Assembly (NCBI GenBank): GCA_002840355.1
Contig: PHAL01000021.1
Location: 1-64,000, forward strand
Direction of reading: 5' to 3'
DNA: 64,000 nucleotides
DNA from: Elusimicrobia bacterium HGW-Elusimicrobia-3
Lineage (GTDB): Bacteria > Elusimicrobiota > Elusimicrobia > Elusimicrobiales > UBA9959
Shown here: piece after piece, positions 44,301-59,300 of the stretch
How positions within the stretch are numbered: the first letter of the stretch is position 1
How the letters are laid out: each line of letters begins with the position of its first letter
The notes under the pieces: model-generated
Databases searched by the model: none
Told to the model about the DNA's origin: nothing
What the model saw: the letters and a program-made list of their open reading frames with translations, nothing else
Made by a program: the position numbers and the translations under genes

Positions 44301-47300
44301 GGACAGGTAGGAAACCTGTACCTGCACGTTGGCGGCGCCGGAGATGCCGGAGCTGGTGGCCCAGTTGGGATCGTTGGCGGTGCCGGAGACCGAGGCCACG
44401 GAAGCGAGCTTGCTGCCGGCCGCGGGCGACACCACGGCCACTAGCGGGGCTGAGCGGTCGGTGGTGAACGTCACCGAGGAACCGTTGCCTGAGAAGCCGG
44501 CCTGTACGTTGCCGGCCTTGTCCAGGGCCTCGGCCCAGAGGGTGTAGGAGCCGTCGTCGGCCCAGGCGGGCATGGCGGACATGGACCAGGAAGACTGGTG
44601 GACGGAGGCCGCCGCCCAGACCCCGGGGTCGCCGCCCCAGCCGGAGCCGTCCCAGTACAGGTTTAGTTTATTGTCGCGCAGGCGCACCTTGACGCCCTGT
44701 ATCTGCATGCCCGGCTGGTAGCCCACGCTGTTGGCCAGCACGGCCGTCTCGGAGAGCGTGCCGCTGGCCAGGCTGACGCCGGAGCGGCGCTGGCCGGGGT
44801 AGACCGAGGTCACCACCGCCGTCGGGGCGGAGACATCGTAGCTGAAAACGCTGGCCGCGGAGAAGTCGGACTCGGTGCCGGCGAAAGCGCTGTTGTCGTA
44901 GGTGTTGTCGAGCGACTTGGCGCGCACGCTGTACTGCACGCCGTTGACATAGGCCGCGGTAGGATAGGAGACCGTGTAGTCCCACGAAGAGGCGGCCACG
45001 TAATAGGCGGCCTGGTTGTTCGCCTGGTTCCAGGCGGCGGTGAAGGCGGACGCCGTATTATCCCAGCACTTGCCGGAGTCGGCTCCGTTGAGGGCGCAGA
45101 GTTCGGCCCAGACGCGGTTGACGCCGGCCGCGGGCGGGGTGAGGCCGGGCGGGTCCTGGGCGTTGCCGCCGAGGCGCGGCAGGGAATTGTAATAAGCCTG
45201 GCCGTCGGCGGGCAGCAGTACGGCCGCCTGCGGCTTCTCGGTATCGGAGTAGACCTGGTTCACCACCGGGCCGGTCTCGTAGACGTCGGAGAAACTGACG
45301 CCGACGGCGCGGAAGGTGTAGGAGGAACCGCTCACCAGCGGGGGCAGCGAGGCGGCCAGGCTCCAGGTACCGCCGGCCGGGATGACCTGCGCGCTGGACA
45401 GGCCGACCTGCCACTGCGCGGCGCCGAAGTTCCAGTACCAGCTGTCGGACAGGCGCCTGACCTCCAGGCCGAGGCGCGCGGTGTCCGCGTTGGCGGTGCC
45501 GCTGATCTGCGTCAGCGACTTATAGAACTTCAGGTTGTCCGGCACCAGCACGCGGGTAGAGGCGGGCGGCGGCATGAAGCGGAAGCGGCGGGAGGCCCAG
45601 GTGGCTTCGCCGTTGCCGACATTATCCGAAGCGCTGGACTTGAGCACGTAATAGCAGTAGGCCTTGAACACCACGCCGGAGGCGTCGAAATTCCACTTAT
45701 TATCCCCGGGGTTGTACGGCAGCCCGGACAGCCACTGCTCGCCGCTCTGCCAGCCGGAGCCGTTCCAGTAGTAGCCGTTGTTGGCGGTGTCGGCGCAGGT
45801 GTTCTCCGGGGCCTGCGAGATGTCCTGCTGTATGCGCAGCTGCACCGCGGCTATGCCGGAGTTGTAGTCGTAGGCGGTGCCGGCGATGCTGCTCACCTCG
45901 AGGTAGAAACCGTTCTCCGAAGGCGGAGAGGAGATCTGGGAATCGGGCGGCATCAGGTCCAGGGTAAAAGTGGACTGGTTCACGGAGAAAGCCGAGTAGT
46001 TGCCGGCGCGGTCCGAGAACTTGACTCTCAGCACGAAGGTGGCGCTGGAGCGGCCCACCGCCCACGAATCGGCTCCGGACGGGGTATTGGCCGGCAGCGC
46101 CGGGGCCGCCCAGCTGGCCGAGGCCGCGGTGGCGCTGGAGGCGTAGCCTGCCTGCCACAGGCGCGTGTTGAAATTCCAGTATTTCGCGGGAACCTGGTCG
46201 GTGTCGGCCAGTTCGTACTCAGCCTGGTAGAGGCCGGCCGGTATCCCCCCGCCCGCGACCGGGTCGACGGCGGTGCCGGACAGCGAGGCGACCGAGCGCA
46301 GGAAGGAAGTATGCGCCGGCTGCAGCACGGCCGCGACCGGCGTGCTGAAGTCCACCAGGAAGGTGGAGGTGGCGTAGAGCACTTCTGTGTTGGGCCCGCC
46401 GTTCACCGCCTGCGTGTTGTCGCGCGCCTCCGACTGCACTTCGAAGCGGTAGCCGTCGCCGTCATTGTCGCCGGTGAAGGCGGAGGCCGGCACGGACTTG
46501 ACCCACGGGGTCAGCGCCCCGTCGACGCTGCGGAACACCCAGACGCCCGCGGCGCTGGTCCAGGTGTTGAGGCCCCAGTCGTAGTAGCTGCGCACGGAGG
46601 CGGAGTTGAGACGCGACAGGCGCATGCGGACCTGGCCCAGGCCGGAGGGCACGCCCAGGCTGGCGTCGGAAGCGGTGCCGCCCACGTAGGAGACGGCGGC
46701 GTTCAGGTAGGCGCCCGAAGAGGGATAGGTGACCTTGGAAGCGGGCAGCACCGGGTCCAGCGTGAAAACGACTTCGGGATTAAGCGGGGCCGCGGCGCCG
46801 GGGCGCGACTGATTGCCGGCCAGGTCCCTGGCGCGGATGTAGACGCGGTAGCGCAGCGAGGCGTTGGAGGCCTTCAGCGCGGCGAAGACGGCCGCGAGAG
46901 CGGGATCGTTAAGGCTCCAGGCGCCGCCGCCGGCCGAGGTGGCGTTGCGCCAGTGCGCGGCCGGGTTCCAGGTTCCGTCCCAGCCCGAGCCGTTCCAGTA
47001 TTCCAGCAGCGAGTCGCTCTGCACGGCCACCTGCACGCCGTCGCCGGGGTTCAGCGCGCTGTGGTTCTCCTGCACCGCGCCGGAGAGCACGGGCAGCGAC
47101 GCGTAGGCGAAATTGCCCGGCATCGTCACCGTGGCCGTCGGCGCCGAATTGTCGTAGCAGAAGGACTTCTCCTGGTAGAGCTCGGCGTTCAGCGAACGGT
47201 CGGTGGCGCGCGAGCGGACCGTGTAGGTGGCGCCTTCCACCAGCAACGGCGGCCAGACGTCGCCGGCGGGCGGGTAGGACCAGGCCGCCGACGTGATTAT

Positions 47301-50300
47301 GTCGGTGGTTATGACGGCGTCGTACTGCGCTACGGGCGCGAAGGCCGCGCGGCGCCAGAAATCGCCGGTGGCGAAGGCGCCGCCGTTAAACGTGACGCCG
47401 GCCTGCGAAGCGTCGGCTATCTGCACCTCCACGCCGCCGTACTTGAGCCCGCCTACCGACTCGGTGTCCGGGTCGGCCACCCAGTCCACCGCGGAGCCCG
47501 AGAAGACGGCCGCCGCGGCCGCGTTATGGTAAGCCTGGGACGGGGCCGAGATAGTGGTGGAGGGCTTGTTGACGTCGTATATGAACTCGCGCACGTAAGT
47601 GCCGGCCGGGGGCTGGTTGCCGGCGTAGTCCGTGCCGGAGAGCTCTACGCGGAAGCGCTTGTTCTGCGGCCACGCGGGAGCTGTATAGGACCAGGGGCTC
47701 AGGCCGGCCGCGGCCAGCCAGGTGGACTCTACGACCTGCCAGGCGGAGCCGTTCCACTTGGGCTTCACGGCGCCGGGCTCGGAGAGGTTGGTGATCTGCA
47801 CGCGCAGCGGCGGGTTGATGCCGGCGGGGCTGTCGGAGGAGTCGCCGGCCAACGGCCCCGTTTCCCTGGCCTGGCCGTAGAAGGCGGCGGCGGAAAGCAT
47901 CGGCGTGGAGACGGTGACGGCCGGGTAGTTGAAGTCGGAAGTGACCGTAACGGCCGAGTAAGCCTCGACGTTGCCTGCCAGGTCGGTGCCGGAAACGGAG
48001 AGTTCGTAAACCTGGTTATTGAGACCTATCTCCACCGGCAGGTAGACCCCCGGGCAGCTCCAGGTGACGGTGTCGGCCGACACGGAGAAGGTCATCGGCA
48101 GCTCCACCACGGCATGGGAGCTCCAGGCCGCGCCGGTCCAGTACCAGCTGTCGCCGCCGGAAAGATAACGCACCTTGAGCCTGAGGTCGGCCAGGCCGGA
48201 AATGCCGGCGTAGCTGGTGCCGGAGATGGCCGCCAGGTTGCCCGGCACGTAGCTGCCGCCGGCGGGCACGGCTACCCTGGAAACCGGCGGCGTGCCGTCC
48301 ACGGTGAAGCTGGTGACCGTCCACGGGGTCTGCTCGTTGCCGCCGTTGGCGTCCATCGGCCCGGCCTTGTCGAAAGCCCTGACCCGCAGCGTGTACGGCC
48401 GGTCGGAAACCCACTTGTCGATGCTGAAGGAGTAGCGCCAGGTAGCGGTGCCGACCGCGTCGGTCCAGGCGTCGTCCAGCACGACGGCGTCGGAGAAAGA
48501 CGAGCCGTACCAGTACCAGGTGACGGCGCCCTGCAGGTAGGACAGGTTGATCTGCACTTTATTGAGGTTGTCGCTTACCAGGGGCAGAGCCGCGTCGGAG
48601 GCGGTGCCGTTGAGGGCGTTAGGGCCGGCCAGCACGGCCGATTTGTAGTTGCCCCCGTTCGCCGGCACGTTCATGAAGCTCTGCGGCGGCGTGGTATCCC
48701 AGATGAACGTGGAGGAGGAGACGTTGTCGGTGAAACCCTGCTGCGCGTTGCCAGCGCGGTCCAGCGCGCGGGACTGAGCGATGTAGTAGCGGCCGGACTG
48801 CAGCGCCGCGGCCAGCAGGGGGCTAGAGTAGGTCCACCCGCCGGTGCCGGAAACGGCGTTGAAGCTGGAAAGGGCCACGAAGCCGCCGGTGCCGTTATGC
48901 CACCAGCTGTCGCCGGCCTGGTCGTAGAGCTGCAGTTCCACCTTGTCCAGGTCGGACTTCAGCGCGCCGTAAGAACCTTCGGGGTCCTGCGCGGTGCCGG
49001 TGACGGCCGGCAGCGACCGCAGCACGGCGAACGGAGACGGCACGAGGAAGCCGGAATCGGGCGGCGAGGTGTCGTAGATGACGGAGAAGGACGGCATGTA
49101 CTGCTCATCGTTCTCTATATTGCCGGCCTTGTCCTCGGGTTTTACGAAGACCGTGTAATTGCTGCCGTCGCGCAGGGCCGCGGTCACCGCGGTGGCCGTG
49201 CTCCAGTTCAGCGTACCCGTGGCCAGGATGCTGCTCGAGGACATATACGTGTCGAAAGTCTGGCCGTTCCAGTAGCGGCCGGCGCCGTCCTTGACCATTA
49301 CGAACACCCTGCGCATGCCCTCGCGGTAGGCGTCGGGCAGCTCGGCGCGGCCGGGGTCGGCCGCGGTGCCGGTGATCGCGGTCAGCGCGTTGATATAGGG
49401 CTTAGACGGGCTCAGCAGCCCGGCCAGCGGCTTGGTATTGTCCACGATGATCGTGCGGTTGGTGGGCGGCGACTCGCCTTCGTTAGCCGGGTTGTAGCCC
49501 AGCGTCGTGATCGTGTAGGAGGCGTTGTCCACCGTGAAGGCCTTGACCGCGTCGAAACCGGTGGACCAGGAGCCCACGCCGGCGGGCACGTCCACGTAGG
49601 TGAACGTGTCATTGTTGACCCAGTAGCCGCCGTCGGGGTTGTACCACCAGGAGGTGGGCTCCTTCAGGCGCTTGAGGTGGATCTCGAAGCTGTTGACCGC
49701 GCGCACGTTGACGGCGTTGCCCAGCACGGAGTTCAGCGAGGAGCTGCGGTAGTTGCCCATCTCGGTGGCGGGCGTGGTGATATTGGTGTCCGCGGCCGGC
49801 GTCACGAAGTCGAACGTGATGTCGGGCGAGTTGTCGCCAGGATAGGCGCGCATATTGCCGGCCTTGTCTATGCCCAGCGCCTGCAGGTGGTAGGTGTGGC
49901 CGTTGGCCCAGCTGACCGCCGAGGTGTCCCAGCTCCAGTTGCCGGGCTGGCCGCGCGGGTCGTCGATGGTGCCGGTGGAGAACCAGAGGCGGTCGGCAGG
50001 GTAAACCGCGGCCGGGCAGGTTTCCCAGGTATTATTGTCGGCGCGGTAGCAGGACTGCGGGTTCGTGACCTTCTTCAGCGAGACCATCACTACGCCGGAG
50101 CTCCGGAGCTCGCCGGGCAGCGGGTCGGCCGCCGTGCCGGTGATCAGGTTCAGCGTGGAGACCTGGCCGGTGGGGAAGTCGGCGCGCGAACTGGGCGGCG
50201 TGGTGTCCCCGGCGAAATAGTTGGTGGTATAGGAGGTCTGCAGGTTGCCTACCCGGTCCTGCACGCGGCTGACCGCGTAATAGGTGGTGCCGTCCACGAT

Positions 50301-53300
50301 GGCGCCGGGCGGCAGGTTGAACATCCAGGTGCCCGACGAGGCGCCGGTAAAGGCGGCGGCGTGCCACTGGCGGGTATCCAGGCTGAAACCGCCGCCGTCC
50401 CACCACTTGTTGTCGCTGAGGCGCTGCAGCGAGACTTCGGCGCCGGCGGGAGCTATGCCGGCCTCGTAGCTCCTGCTGCCGGTCCAGCCCTTCAGCGCCT
50501 CCACGGAGTCGTCCGCGGTGCCCCGGATGACGGAGACGGCCTGCGAGATAAAGCTGTTATGGGCCGGCTCGGTGACCTTGGAGGCGGGCACCGTCTGGTC
50601 CATCAGGAAAGTGAAGGTGGAGAAATAGGCGCCGGAAATGTTGTTGAGGGCCTGGTCGCGTCCGTACTGGTTGATGTAGTACTGGTAGCCGTCCTCCTGC
50701 GACGGCAGGCCTATGGCCTTGGTCCAGTTGCCGCCCACCAGACTGTCCACGTCGTAATAGTCGTTCGTGCCCACCCAGATGCCGGTGAAGAAGTTCCAAT
50801 ACATACCGTCGGAGCGGCTCATCCGCAGGCGCACGGCGTTGACGCCGCTGGGCTCGCCGCCGGTGTCGGGGTCGTAGGCGGTACCGCGCAGCAGGCCGGT
50901 GGCCGTCGCGACGGCGAAATTGTCGGGGGCGGTGACCCCGGTCAGCGGGATGGAATTATCGAAAGTAAAGTAGTAGGCCGCGGAATTGTCGGCCTTCAGG
51001 TTATCGTTTATCTGCACGTCGGTGGGCAGGGCCTGCCAGTTGCCGGCCCGGTCATGGCCGCGCGCCCAGACCGAGATCTTGGCGTTATTGACCGGGGAGA
51101 GGGGCGGCAGCTGCACGCGCCAGGCGCCGTTGGCGTAGACCGCGTCATGCCAGTGGCCGTATTTCGTGATGGGGTTGGTGTCCCAGTCGCCGATCACGCC
51201 GCCCATGGTCCCCGTCCATATGGCGTTATAGTTGCCGCGGGCCTTTACCAGTACCTGCACGCCGTCTATGGTGCCGGTGTCGGTGACCACGCCGTAAACG
51301 TAGGTGACGGCGTTGAGCGAAGAGAGGTTGGCCGGCGAGGTGGCCACGGCCACGGGCACGTCGTTGTCGAACTGTATCACCCGGCCGGCGGCCGCGGGGA
51401 TATCGGCGCTCAGCGGATCCCCGGAGGCGGGGCCGAATTCCTTGTTGAGGGCCAGGTCGTAGGAGTAGGTGACGAAGCGGTAGTCCTGCCGCTTGTTGGT
51501 GACGATGGCGGCCTGCAGCCCCGCCGGGAAATTATAGGTCCAGGCAACGGTGGACTTGCCGGTGCTGTAGGGCGAAGTGTCCACGGCCGTCTCGAACCAC
51601 GCCGGCTCGGGCTGGTCGAAGGCGGAACCGCCCCACCAGTTGCCGCCCTGCAGGCGGATGGCGGCCCTGACGGTATAGGTGCCCAGGCCGGCCTCGTAGA
51701 CCCGCGGGCCGGCGCGCTCGTCGTTAGCCTCGCCGCTCACTACGGTCAGCGCGTTGACGAACTCGGCGGCCGGCGACAGCACGGTGGAGGTAGGCCTGTC
51801 CAGGTCGAACTTGGTGGTGACCGATATCGGCGCGGAATGGTTGCCGGCCAGGTCGGTAGTGCGGGCCTCGTACATGTAGCGGTGGTCGCTGATGAAGACC
51901 AGGTCCGGGTCATTGAAGGTCCAGTTGGCCGCCGTGCCCTGGGCGGGCAGCCAGACCGAGGAGGCGCAGCCGGTGAAAGCGGAGCCGTTGAAGCACTGCG
52001 AGGCGTCCAGGTCGGTTATGGCCACGGCGGCGGTGCTCGGCCCGGTGAAAGGCGAGGTCTGGTTATTGGCGCCGGTGCCGGCCATCGGAGTGGAGGCCAG
52101 CACGCTGGAGTAGGTGACGCCGGACAGCGGGTAGGCCAACGAAGCCAGCGGCCCCGTTATGTCATACGTTACAGTATAGGTCGAATAGACCGAGGAATAG
52201 TTGCCGGCGTAATCCATGGCCCTGGCCACTATCTGGTAGGCCGCGTCGTCGCGCAGCATGGCAGGGGTTATCGTGTAATACCACGAAGTGCTCCCCAGCC
52301 TTTCGGTGGCGGTGATCCATTTCTCCCCCGCCTGCCAGAGGCCGGTCTCGTCGTTCCACCAGCGCTCGGCGCCGCCGGTGCCGGTGGAGATGCGCAGCTC
52401 GGCGCGCCTGAAACCCGAGATGTCGGCCGAGGCGGTGCCGCCCACCCCGGGCAGGGCGCGCACGGCGCTGGCGGTGGGCGTGGTCACCAGCACGGACGGC
52501 GGTGTATCGTCTACGATGAAATACCGGACATTAGCCCCGCGCGTCTGCGGGTTCTCCCAGTTGCCGTCGCCGGCGCCGTCGGCGGTCCTGGCGTCGTCCA
52601 TGGCGCGGATCTCGGCCTTGTACTCGCGGTCGCCGGCGGGCCAGGCCACGTCGGGCAGGTAGACCCAGCTCCAGCCCGGACCGACGTAAGAGACGGACAC
52701 CGGCTGCCAGGCGGCCTCGGGCGCCACCGCGCTGTTGAAAGCGGGCGGTGACCAGTACCAGGTGGTGGCGCCGTCCAGGTAGGAGAGGCGTATGCCGCCT
52801 CCGGCCACGCCGGAGTTGTTCTGGCTGTAGAAATTATCCTGCGCAGCGCCGTAGAGGCGGGTACCGGTGCCGCTCTTGCCCAGGTTGGCCGAATTATACC
52901 GGCCGCTGACGCCGTCCAGGTCGTCCACCGGCAGCGAGAACACCGAAGAGGGAGGCATCTTGTCCACCTTCACGATCACGGAGGAAACGCCGACGGAGAA
53001 AGTCTCCTGCGCGTTGGCGCCCACGTCCACGGCCTTGGCCAGCAGCAGGTAGGCCAGGCCGCTGGCGCCGGCGGTAAAGCGGTTGTCCAGGCCGGCCGGG
53101 GCGTAGGACCAGTAGGTGGCGTTCGCCGAGAGGTAGCCGCTGGTATTGTCCTTGAGCGCTATCCACTGCGGGGTGGCGCCGGGCTCCATGAAATCCACCC
53201 CGTCGAACCAGAGCGGCGGGCTGCCCAGCTGCTGCATGGCGATATGCACCTCGGCGTTGGCGAAGTTGTCGGCCGCGGTGCCGGAGAGGGCGGCCAGCTG

Positions 53301-56300
53301 GCGCAAGCCGCTGTTGTTGGCGTCCAGCGGCACCACGATCCTGGCCGTCGGGGAGGCCACGTCTATGGTGAACTGGAAAGCGGGGGCGGCGCCGTTATTG
53401 CCGGCCTTGTCGGTGACGCTGAGCTCCACCACGTAGGTGCGGTCGGGCTCGAAGGCCGCGCCGGCCTGGAAGTAATCCGTGGTATAGGACGCCAGGCCGC
53501 CGCCTATGGAGGCGTTCAGGTTGGTATACGGGAAAGACAGGGCTGTAAAGGTGGAGGCGCGCCAGTTCCAGTATTCCTCGGCGCCCTGGCGCTTGACGCG
53601 GAAATAGCCGGAGAGCACCTCGCCGGGCTCGGTGTCGGCCACGGTGCCGGCCAGCGCGGTAAGCGTGCGCAGGTAGGCCGCGCCGGGCTGCGTGACGCCG
53701 GCCGTAGGGGCGGCCGAGTCGACGATGAATTCCCTGCCGGTGGACGGCGTTTCCGTCATGCCGTTGGTATGGGCCGCCTGCGAGATCACGCGGTAGCGGC
53801 GGTTGCCGTTCCAGGAAGCGGGCGGCAGGGACCAGGACCAGCCGGGGCCGGGGAAGGCGTGCACGCCCACGTAGCCGGTGAAAGTGTTGGTGGACACCCA
53901 GGCGGCGCCGTTCCAGGCCAGGTCGTCGTTGCCGGTGCGTTCGGTGACGTCGGGGCCGTAATCCACGACGCGCAGCGTGACGGTGGTGGCGTAGACGGCC
54001 GTACCGGCTATGGCCGGCACGGTGTCGCTGCGGTAATGCGGCACGCTTTCGGCCGGCGTGGTGATGGCGGAAGAGGGCGGCGGCGGGAACAGTTTGAACT
54101 GTATCAGCGGCGAGTCGGGCAGCGGCTGGCCCGGCTTGGCCACCGCGTTGGCGGCCTGGTCCAGCGCGCGGGCGAAGATGCGGTACTCCACGCCCGCCAT
54201 CTCGGTATACCAGGAGGGCGTGGAAGCGCCGGTGGCCTGCCAGGTCTCGCCCGCTATCGCTGCGTCGTAGAACAGCTCGGCGGCGGAATCCCAGGCCATG
54301 TTGGAGCGGTTCCAGTACAAGCCGGTGGCGCAGGCGCTGTTGTCGCATTTCTGGTAGGAGAGCTGCACCTTGTCCAGCGTGCCGGGCACATAGTCCATGG
54401 CGTTGCCGGTTATCAGCGTCAGTTCGTTGTTGACCTCGAGGCCGTGCGTGGGGAAAGTGATAGTCGAGACCGGGCTGGTAAAGTCGGCCTTGACCGCGGT
54501 GGCGGTGGAATACACGACCTGCAGGTTGCCGGCCTTGTCCAGCGCCCAGGCGTTGACCTCGTAGGTCTCGCCGCTCTGCCAGGGCGCGGTATTGAGCTGC
54601 CACCAGGTGGCGGCCGGGCTCAGCGCGCCGTAAGTGCGCACGCTGTTCTCCACGGCGGTGTCGGTCCAGGCGCCTCCGGCCACGTTCCAGTACTTGCCGG
54701 CCTGCGGGCCGCCGGTCTGGAGGACGCGCACCTTGACATCGTACACGACGCCGTTGGGCCGGTCGTAAGAGCCGCCGGAGATATTGCCGGTCTGGCTGAT
54801 ATAGCCGTTGTCGTACGGGTAGAAGATGGCCGCCGTGGGGCGCGTCACGTCGTAGACGAAAGTGCCCCTGACCCCGTAGCCCTCGGTGTTGGAGGCGTTG
54901 TCGGCCGCGTTGGTGCGCACGGTAAAGCGCCGCCCGTCGTTGCCGGCGTAGATCGCGGAGTTGATGGGCCAGGTCCAGTTGGCGTAAGGGCTGAGGATGC
55001 TCAGCGTCTGCGGCGTCGGGTCCCAGCCGTTGACGCCGTTCCAGTACCAGTTGTCGGAGTCGCGGGTGACATAGAGGGAGATGGACTGCACGCCGGAAGA
55101 ACCGGGGTCGTAACTGGTGCCCTGCAGCGCGCCGTAGGCGTAGTTGAAATGGGCGTCCTGGGCCGGCACCGTGACGGTGGAGATCGGGGCCTGGTTGTCG
55201 AACAGGAAAGGGGCGGTGGCGTAGACGGTGTCGTAGTTGCCGGCGGCGTCCAGGGCGCGGGCGCGCACCCAGTAGTAGGCGCCGCTGGTCCAGGTGGAGT
55301 CCTGTATGCTGTAGCTCCAGGAGGAGGAACTGGTGTAGAGCGTCTCCTGCACGGGCAGCCAGGGCGTGGCGTTCTCCTGCGCGCCGGGGGCGGACCAGGG
55401 CGGGGTCAGGGCCGGGTCGTAATATTTGCTCAGCGAGGTCATGAACACGCCGATGCGGGTCTGCGCCACGCGCACATTGTCGAGCGAAGTGCCGGCTATG
55501 GACGTCAGCGTGTTATAGTTGGCGGCCGAGGGCAGCGTGATATAGCTGCTGGGCTTCTCATTGTCGTAAATGATGGTCACGCCGACACCCGCCGGGACGT
55601 CGGCGTCCCGCGGCTTGCCCGAGAGCGGGCCGTACTCGGGGTTCAGCGCCAGGTCGTAGGACCAGGGCACCAGGCGGTAGACGGCGTTCTGATTGCTGGG
55701 ATCGGACAGGTAGGTCTGCAGTCCTCCCGGCAGGCTGTATGTGAACTTGCCGGAATTCAGGCCGGTGGTGGCCAGCGCCACCTCGTACCAGGCGGGGTCG
55801 GCGCCCGTAAAGTTGGTTCCGTTCCACCAGCCGGTCTGCGCGCCGGTCAGGCGGCGCATGGCCACGCTCACCGTATAGGTGCCAAGGTCCGCCCTGTAGG
55901 CCTCGGCTACGTCGGCGGCCGTGCCGGAGATATAGGTGAAGCCGGTGGTATAGCCGGCCAGCGGGTAGGTGATAGTGGAGGTAGGGCGGCGCACGTCGTA
56001 ACGGATCGTGACGCCGGCCACGACCGAATTGTTGCCGGCATAGTCGGCGGCCCGGGCTTCCACGCGGTACTGGCGGTTATTGGTCAGGTCCAGGCCGGGG
56101 CTGTTGAAGGTCCAGGCCCCGGGAGCGCCCTGCGCCGGCAGCCAGGCGGGGCAGGCGCCGAAAGCCGAGACCCCGTCGAAGCAGGTGGTATTGCCGAGAT
56201 CGGTGATCTGCACGGCCACCGTGCTGACGCCGGTATAGGGCGCGGTCTGGCCGGGCTGCGAGGAGGAACCGGCCACTGGCGTGGAAAGTTTGATGCCGGA

Positions 56301-59300
56301 ATAGGCCACGCCGTCGAGCGGCTGGGACAACAGGACGGCCGGGGGCGTTATGTCATATGTAAAGACATAGGTGGAGTAGGCCGCCGAATAATTGCCGGCA
56401 TAGTCCAGCGCGCGGGCGCTGACCGTGTAGACGGCGCCGTCGCGCAGGATAACGGGGTCCACCGTGTAATACCAGGAGGTGGCCCCCAGCGGGTCATAAT
56501 GGTTCCAGGTCGCGGCGTCCGTCACCCAGGCGTCGGCGGCGTCGCTCCAGTACCTGTCGCCTTCGGGGCCGGTAGTGGAGACACGCACCTCGGTCCACTT
56601 GTGGCCGGCCAGGTCCGCGTTGGCCGTGCCGTAGATCGTAAAATCGGTACTGTGGGCCAGGGCCGCGGGCGCGGTGATCTGCACCGCGGGCGGCGTATTG
56701 TCCACGATGAACCGGCGGGTCACGTAGGGCGGCTGCTCCCAGTTGCCGTCGCCGGTGTCGTCGGACAGGCGGGCGTCGTCCATGCCGCGCGCCTCCACCA
56801 CGTACTCCCGGTCGCCGGCGGGCCACACGATATTGGTGGCGTAGTCCCAGTTCCAGGTCGGGGCCGAGCCGGTGAGGGAGACGCCGTTCCAGGCGTCGGC
56901 GGCGTCCATCAGCGCGAAGGCCGAGCCGTTCCAGTAATAGGTATCGTTGCCCAGCAGGTAGGAGAGCCTGATCTGCGAGGTCTGCAGGCCCGCCCGCGCG
57001 GCCGGCGGGTTATCGGTGGCCGTGCCCCTGATATGGCTGATAGGGAACAGGCCGATGGCGGAAGCCGGATAGCGGCCGCTCTTGCCGTCGGCGTCGTCGG
57101 CCGGGAACACGAAGCTGGAGACCGGCGGGTTCTTGTCCACCGTCACGACCATCGACGATACGCCGACGGCCAGGTTCTGCTGCATATTGCCGGCCGTGTC
57201 GGAGGAGCGGACCAGGATCAGGTACTTGTAGCCGGTCTCGAAGTTGTTGTCCAGGCCGGCCGGCGCGTAGGTCCAGGACGTGGCGGAAGGGGACAGGTAG
57301 CCGTTGGCGCCGGTAATATCCATCCAGTAGGGCTCGGGATCCAGGGAAGTGAAGCCCGCGCCGGTGTACCAGACCAGCGTGGCGCCCACCCATTTCTGTA
57401 TGGCGATCTGCACGGCGTTGTTGCTGTGGTTGTCGTAAGCGGTGCCGGAGACGGCGGGCAGCGAGCGCATGCCCTTGGCGTTGGCGTCCTTGGGAATGAG
57501 GATGCGCGAGGCGGGCGCGGTGCGGTCTATGGTGAAAGGCCGGTCGGTGGCCTGCGTGGGATTGCCGGCCGTGTCGGCGGCGAAGAGCTGCACCACGTAA
57601 GACCGGTCCTGCTCGAAGGCGGCCCCGGTCAGGAAATAGTCGGTGGTATACGCGTAGAGGCCCCCGGCAAAGGAGGCGGCCAGGTCGGTGTCGGCCCCGC
57701 TCAGCGCGGTAAACGTGGAGGCGGCCTCGTTCCAGTACTGCGCGCTCTCCTGGCGCTTGACCCGGAAATACACGCTCTGCAGCGTGCCGGGCGCTATATC
57801 GGTGACGGAAGCCTGCACCTCCGGCATTTCCCGGACATAGGAGAGCGCAGGCAGGGTGATGGCCGCCGCCGGGGCGCTGGAATCTATGATGAAATCGCGG
57901 CCCAGGGCCGGCGCCTCTTCGGAGGCCCCCACGGCCATGGAGCGGACGCGGTACTTGCGGTTGCCGTTCCAGTTGCCGGACGGCATATACCACTGCCAGT
58001 TGGGCGTATTGTACAGTGTGACGCCCAGGTAATCGGGGTAGGAGGTTTCGGGCACCCAGGCCAGGCCGGTCCAGACCAGGTCGGCGTCGGCGCCCGAGCC
58101 GCCCAGCGCGAAGTCCGCGCCGAGGTCCACCACCCGCACCTGCACCGTGCTGGCGTACAGCGCCGTGCCGGAGATGATGGGCATCGGCGTGGGCGGCCAG
58201 TGAGGCGTATCGGCGTCGGGGCTGAGTATCGCGGATACCGGGCCCGGGGTCTTGAGGGTAAATTCTATGAAGGGGCTGTCCGCGGCCGGCGCGCCGGGCT
58301 TGGCCACCTCGTTGGCGGCCTTGTCGACGGCCTTCGCGAAGATGCGGTAGATGATGCCGTCGGTGGACATGGCCCAGGTGGGCGTGGAAACCCCCGTGGC
58401 CTGCCAGCCGTCGCCGCCGGTCAGGCCGGCCTCGTAGAAGACCTCTGAGGCGGAATCCCAGAGCATGGTGGCGCTGTTCCAGTACTTGCCGCCGCAGATG
58501 CCGCTGGTGCAAAGGTAGGACAGGCGCACTTTATCGAGCTGGCCTGGGGCCGGGTCGGCGGCCGTGCCGGAGATGGCGGTCAGCTCTTCCTGCATATTGG
58601 AGCCGTGCAGGGGCCAGGTGATGACGGAGGAAGGCGGCGTAAAGTCGGCCTTGATGGCGGTGACGGTGCTGTAGCCCAGCCGATACCAGCCGGCACGGTC
58701 GCGTATATTGACATTGATATCGTAAACCTCGCCGCTCTGCCACGGCGCGGTGCCGAGCTGCCACCAGGTGGCAGACGGGCTCAGCGTGCCGTACGGGCCG
58801 CCGGCGTACAGCTCGTTCCAGACTTCGGGAGCGCCCTCCACCGTCCAGGAGGAGTCGGCCACGCGCCAGTAATGGTCGGTATTGGGCAGCGCGGTCTGCG
58901 TCTGCTTTACGCGCACGTAGACGCGGTCCACGATGCCGGCGGGCATGTCGTAGGCGGTGCCGGCGATCCTGCCGGCGCTGCTGATATAGCCGTTGTTGTA
59001 AGGGTAGGTCACCGCGCCGGTGGGGCGCGAGATATCGTAAATGAAGTCGGTGTCCCGCGTGGTGTTGTAGTTGCCGGCGCCTGCCCCTTCCTGGTTGGTC
59101 GCGGCGTCCACCGCGCGCGAGACCAGGCGGTACATGTGCCCGTCCGCCCATTCCGGCACGCCGTAGTCCTGGCCTATCCAGGCCCAGTCGGCGCCGGCCA
59201 TGGAGGCGAACAGCCACTTCTGCCCGTCGTTATCGGTCCAGCCCACGCCGCTCCAGTAGCTGGCTCCCTGCGTCAGGTCCTGCAGGTAGACCTTGATATT

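Noticed and set aside
37755-58448. Very long open frames on the plus strand opposite the giant gene (up to about 2200 codons)
   Set aside because: They are antisense shadows: extremely rich in Gly/Arg/His/Val with no domain pattern, caused by high GC in the third codon position of the minus-strand gene.
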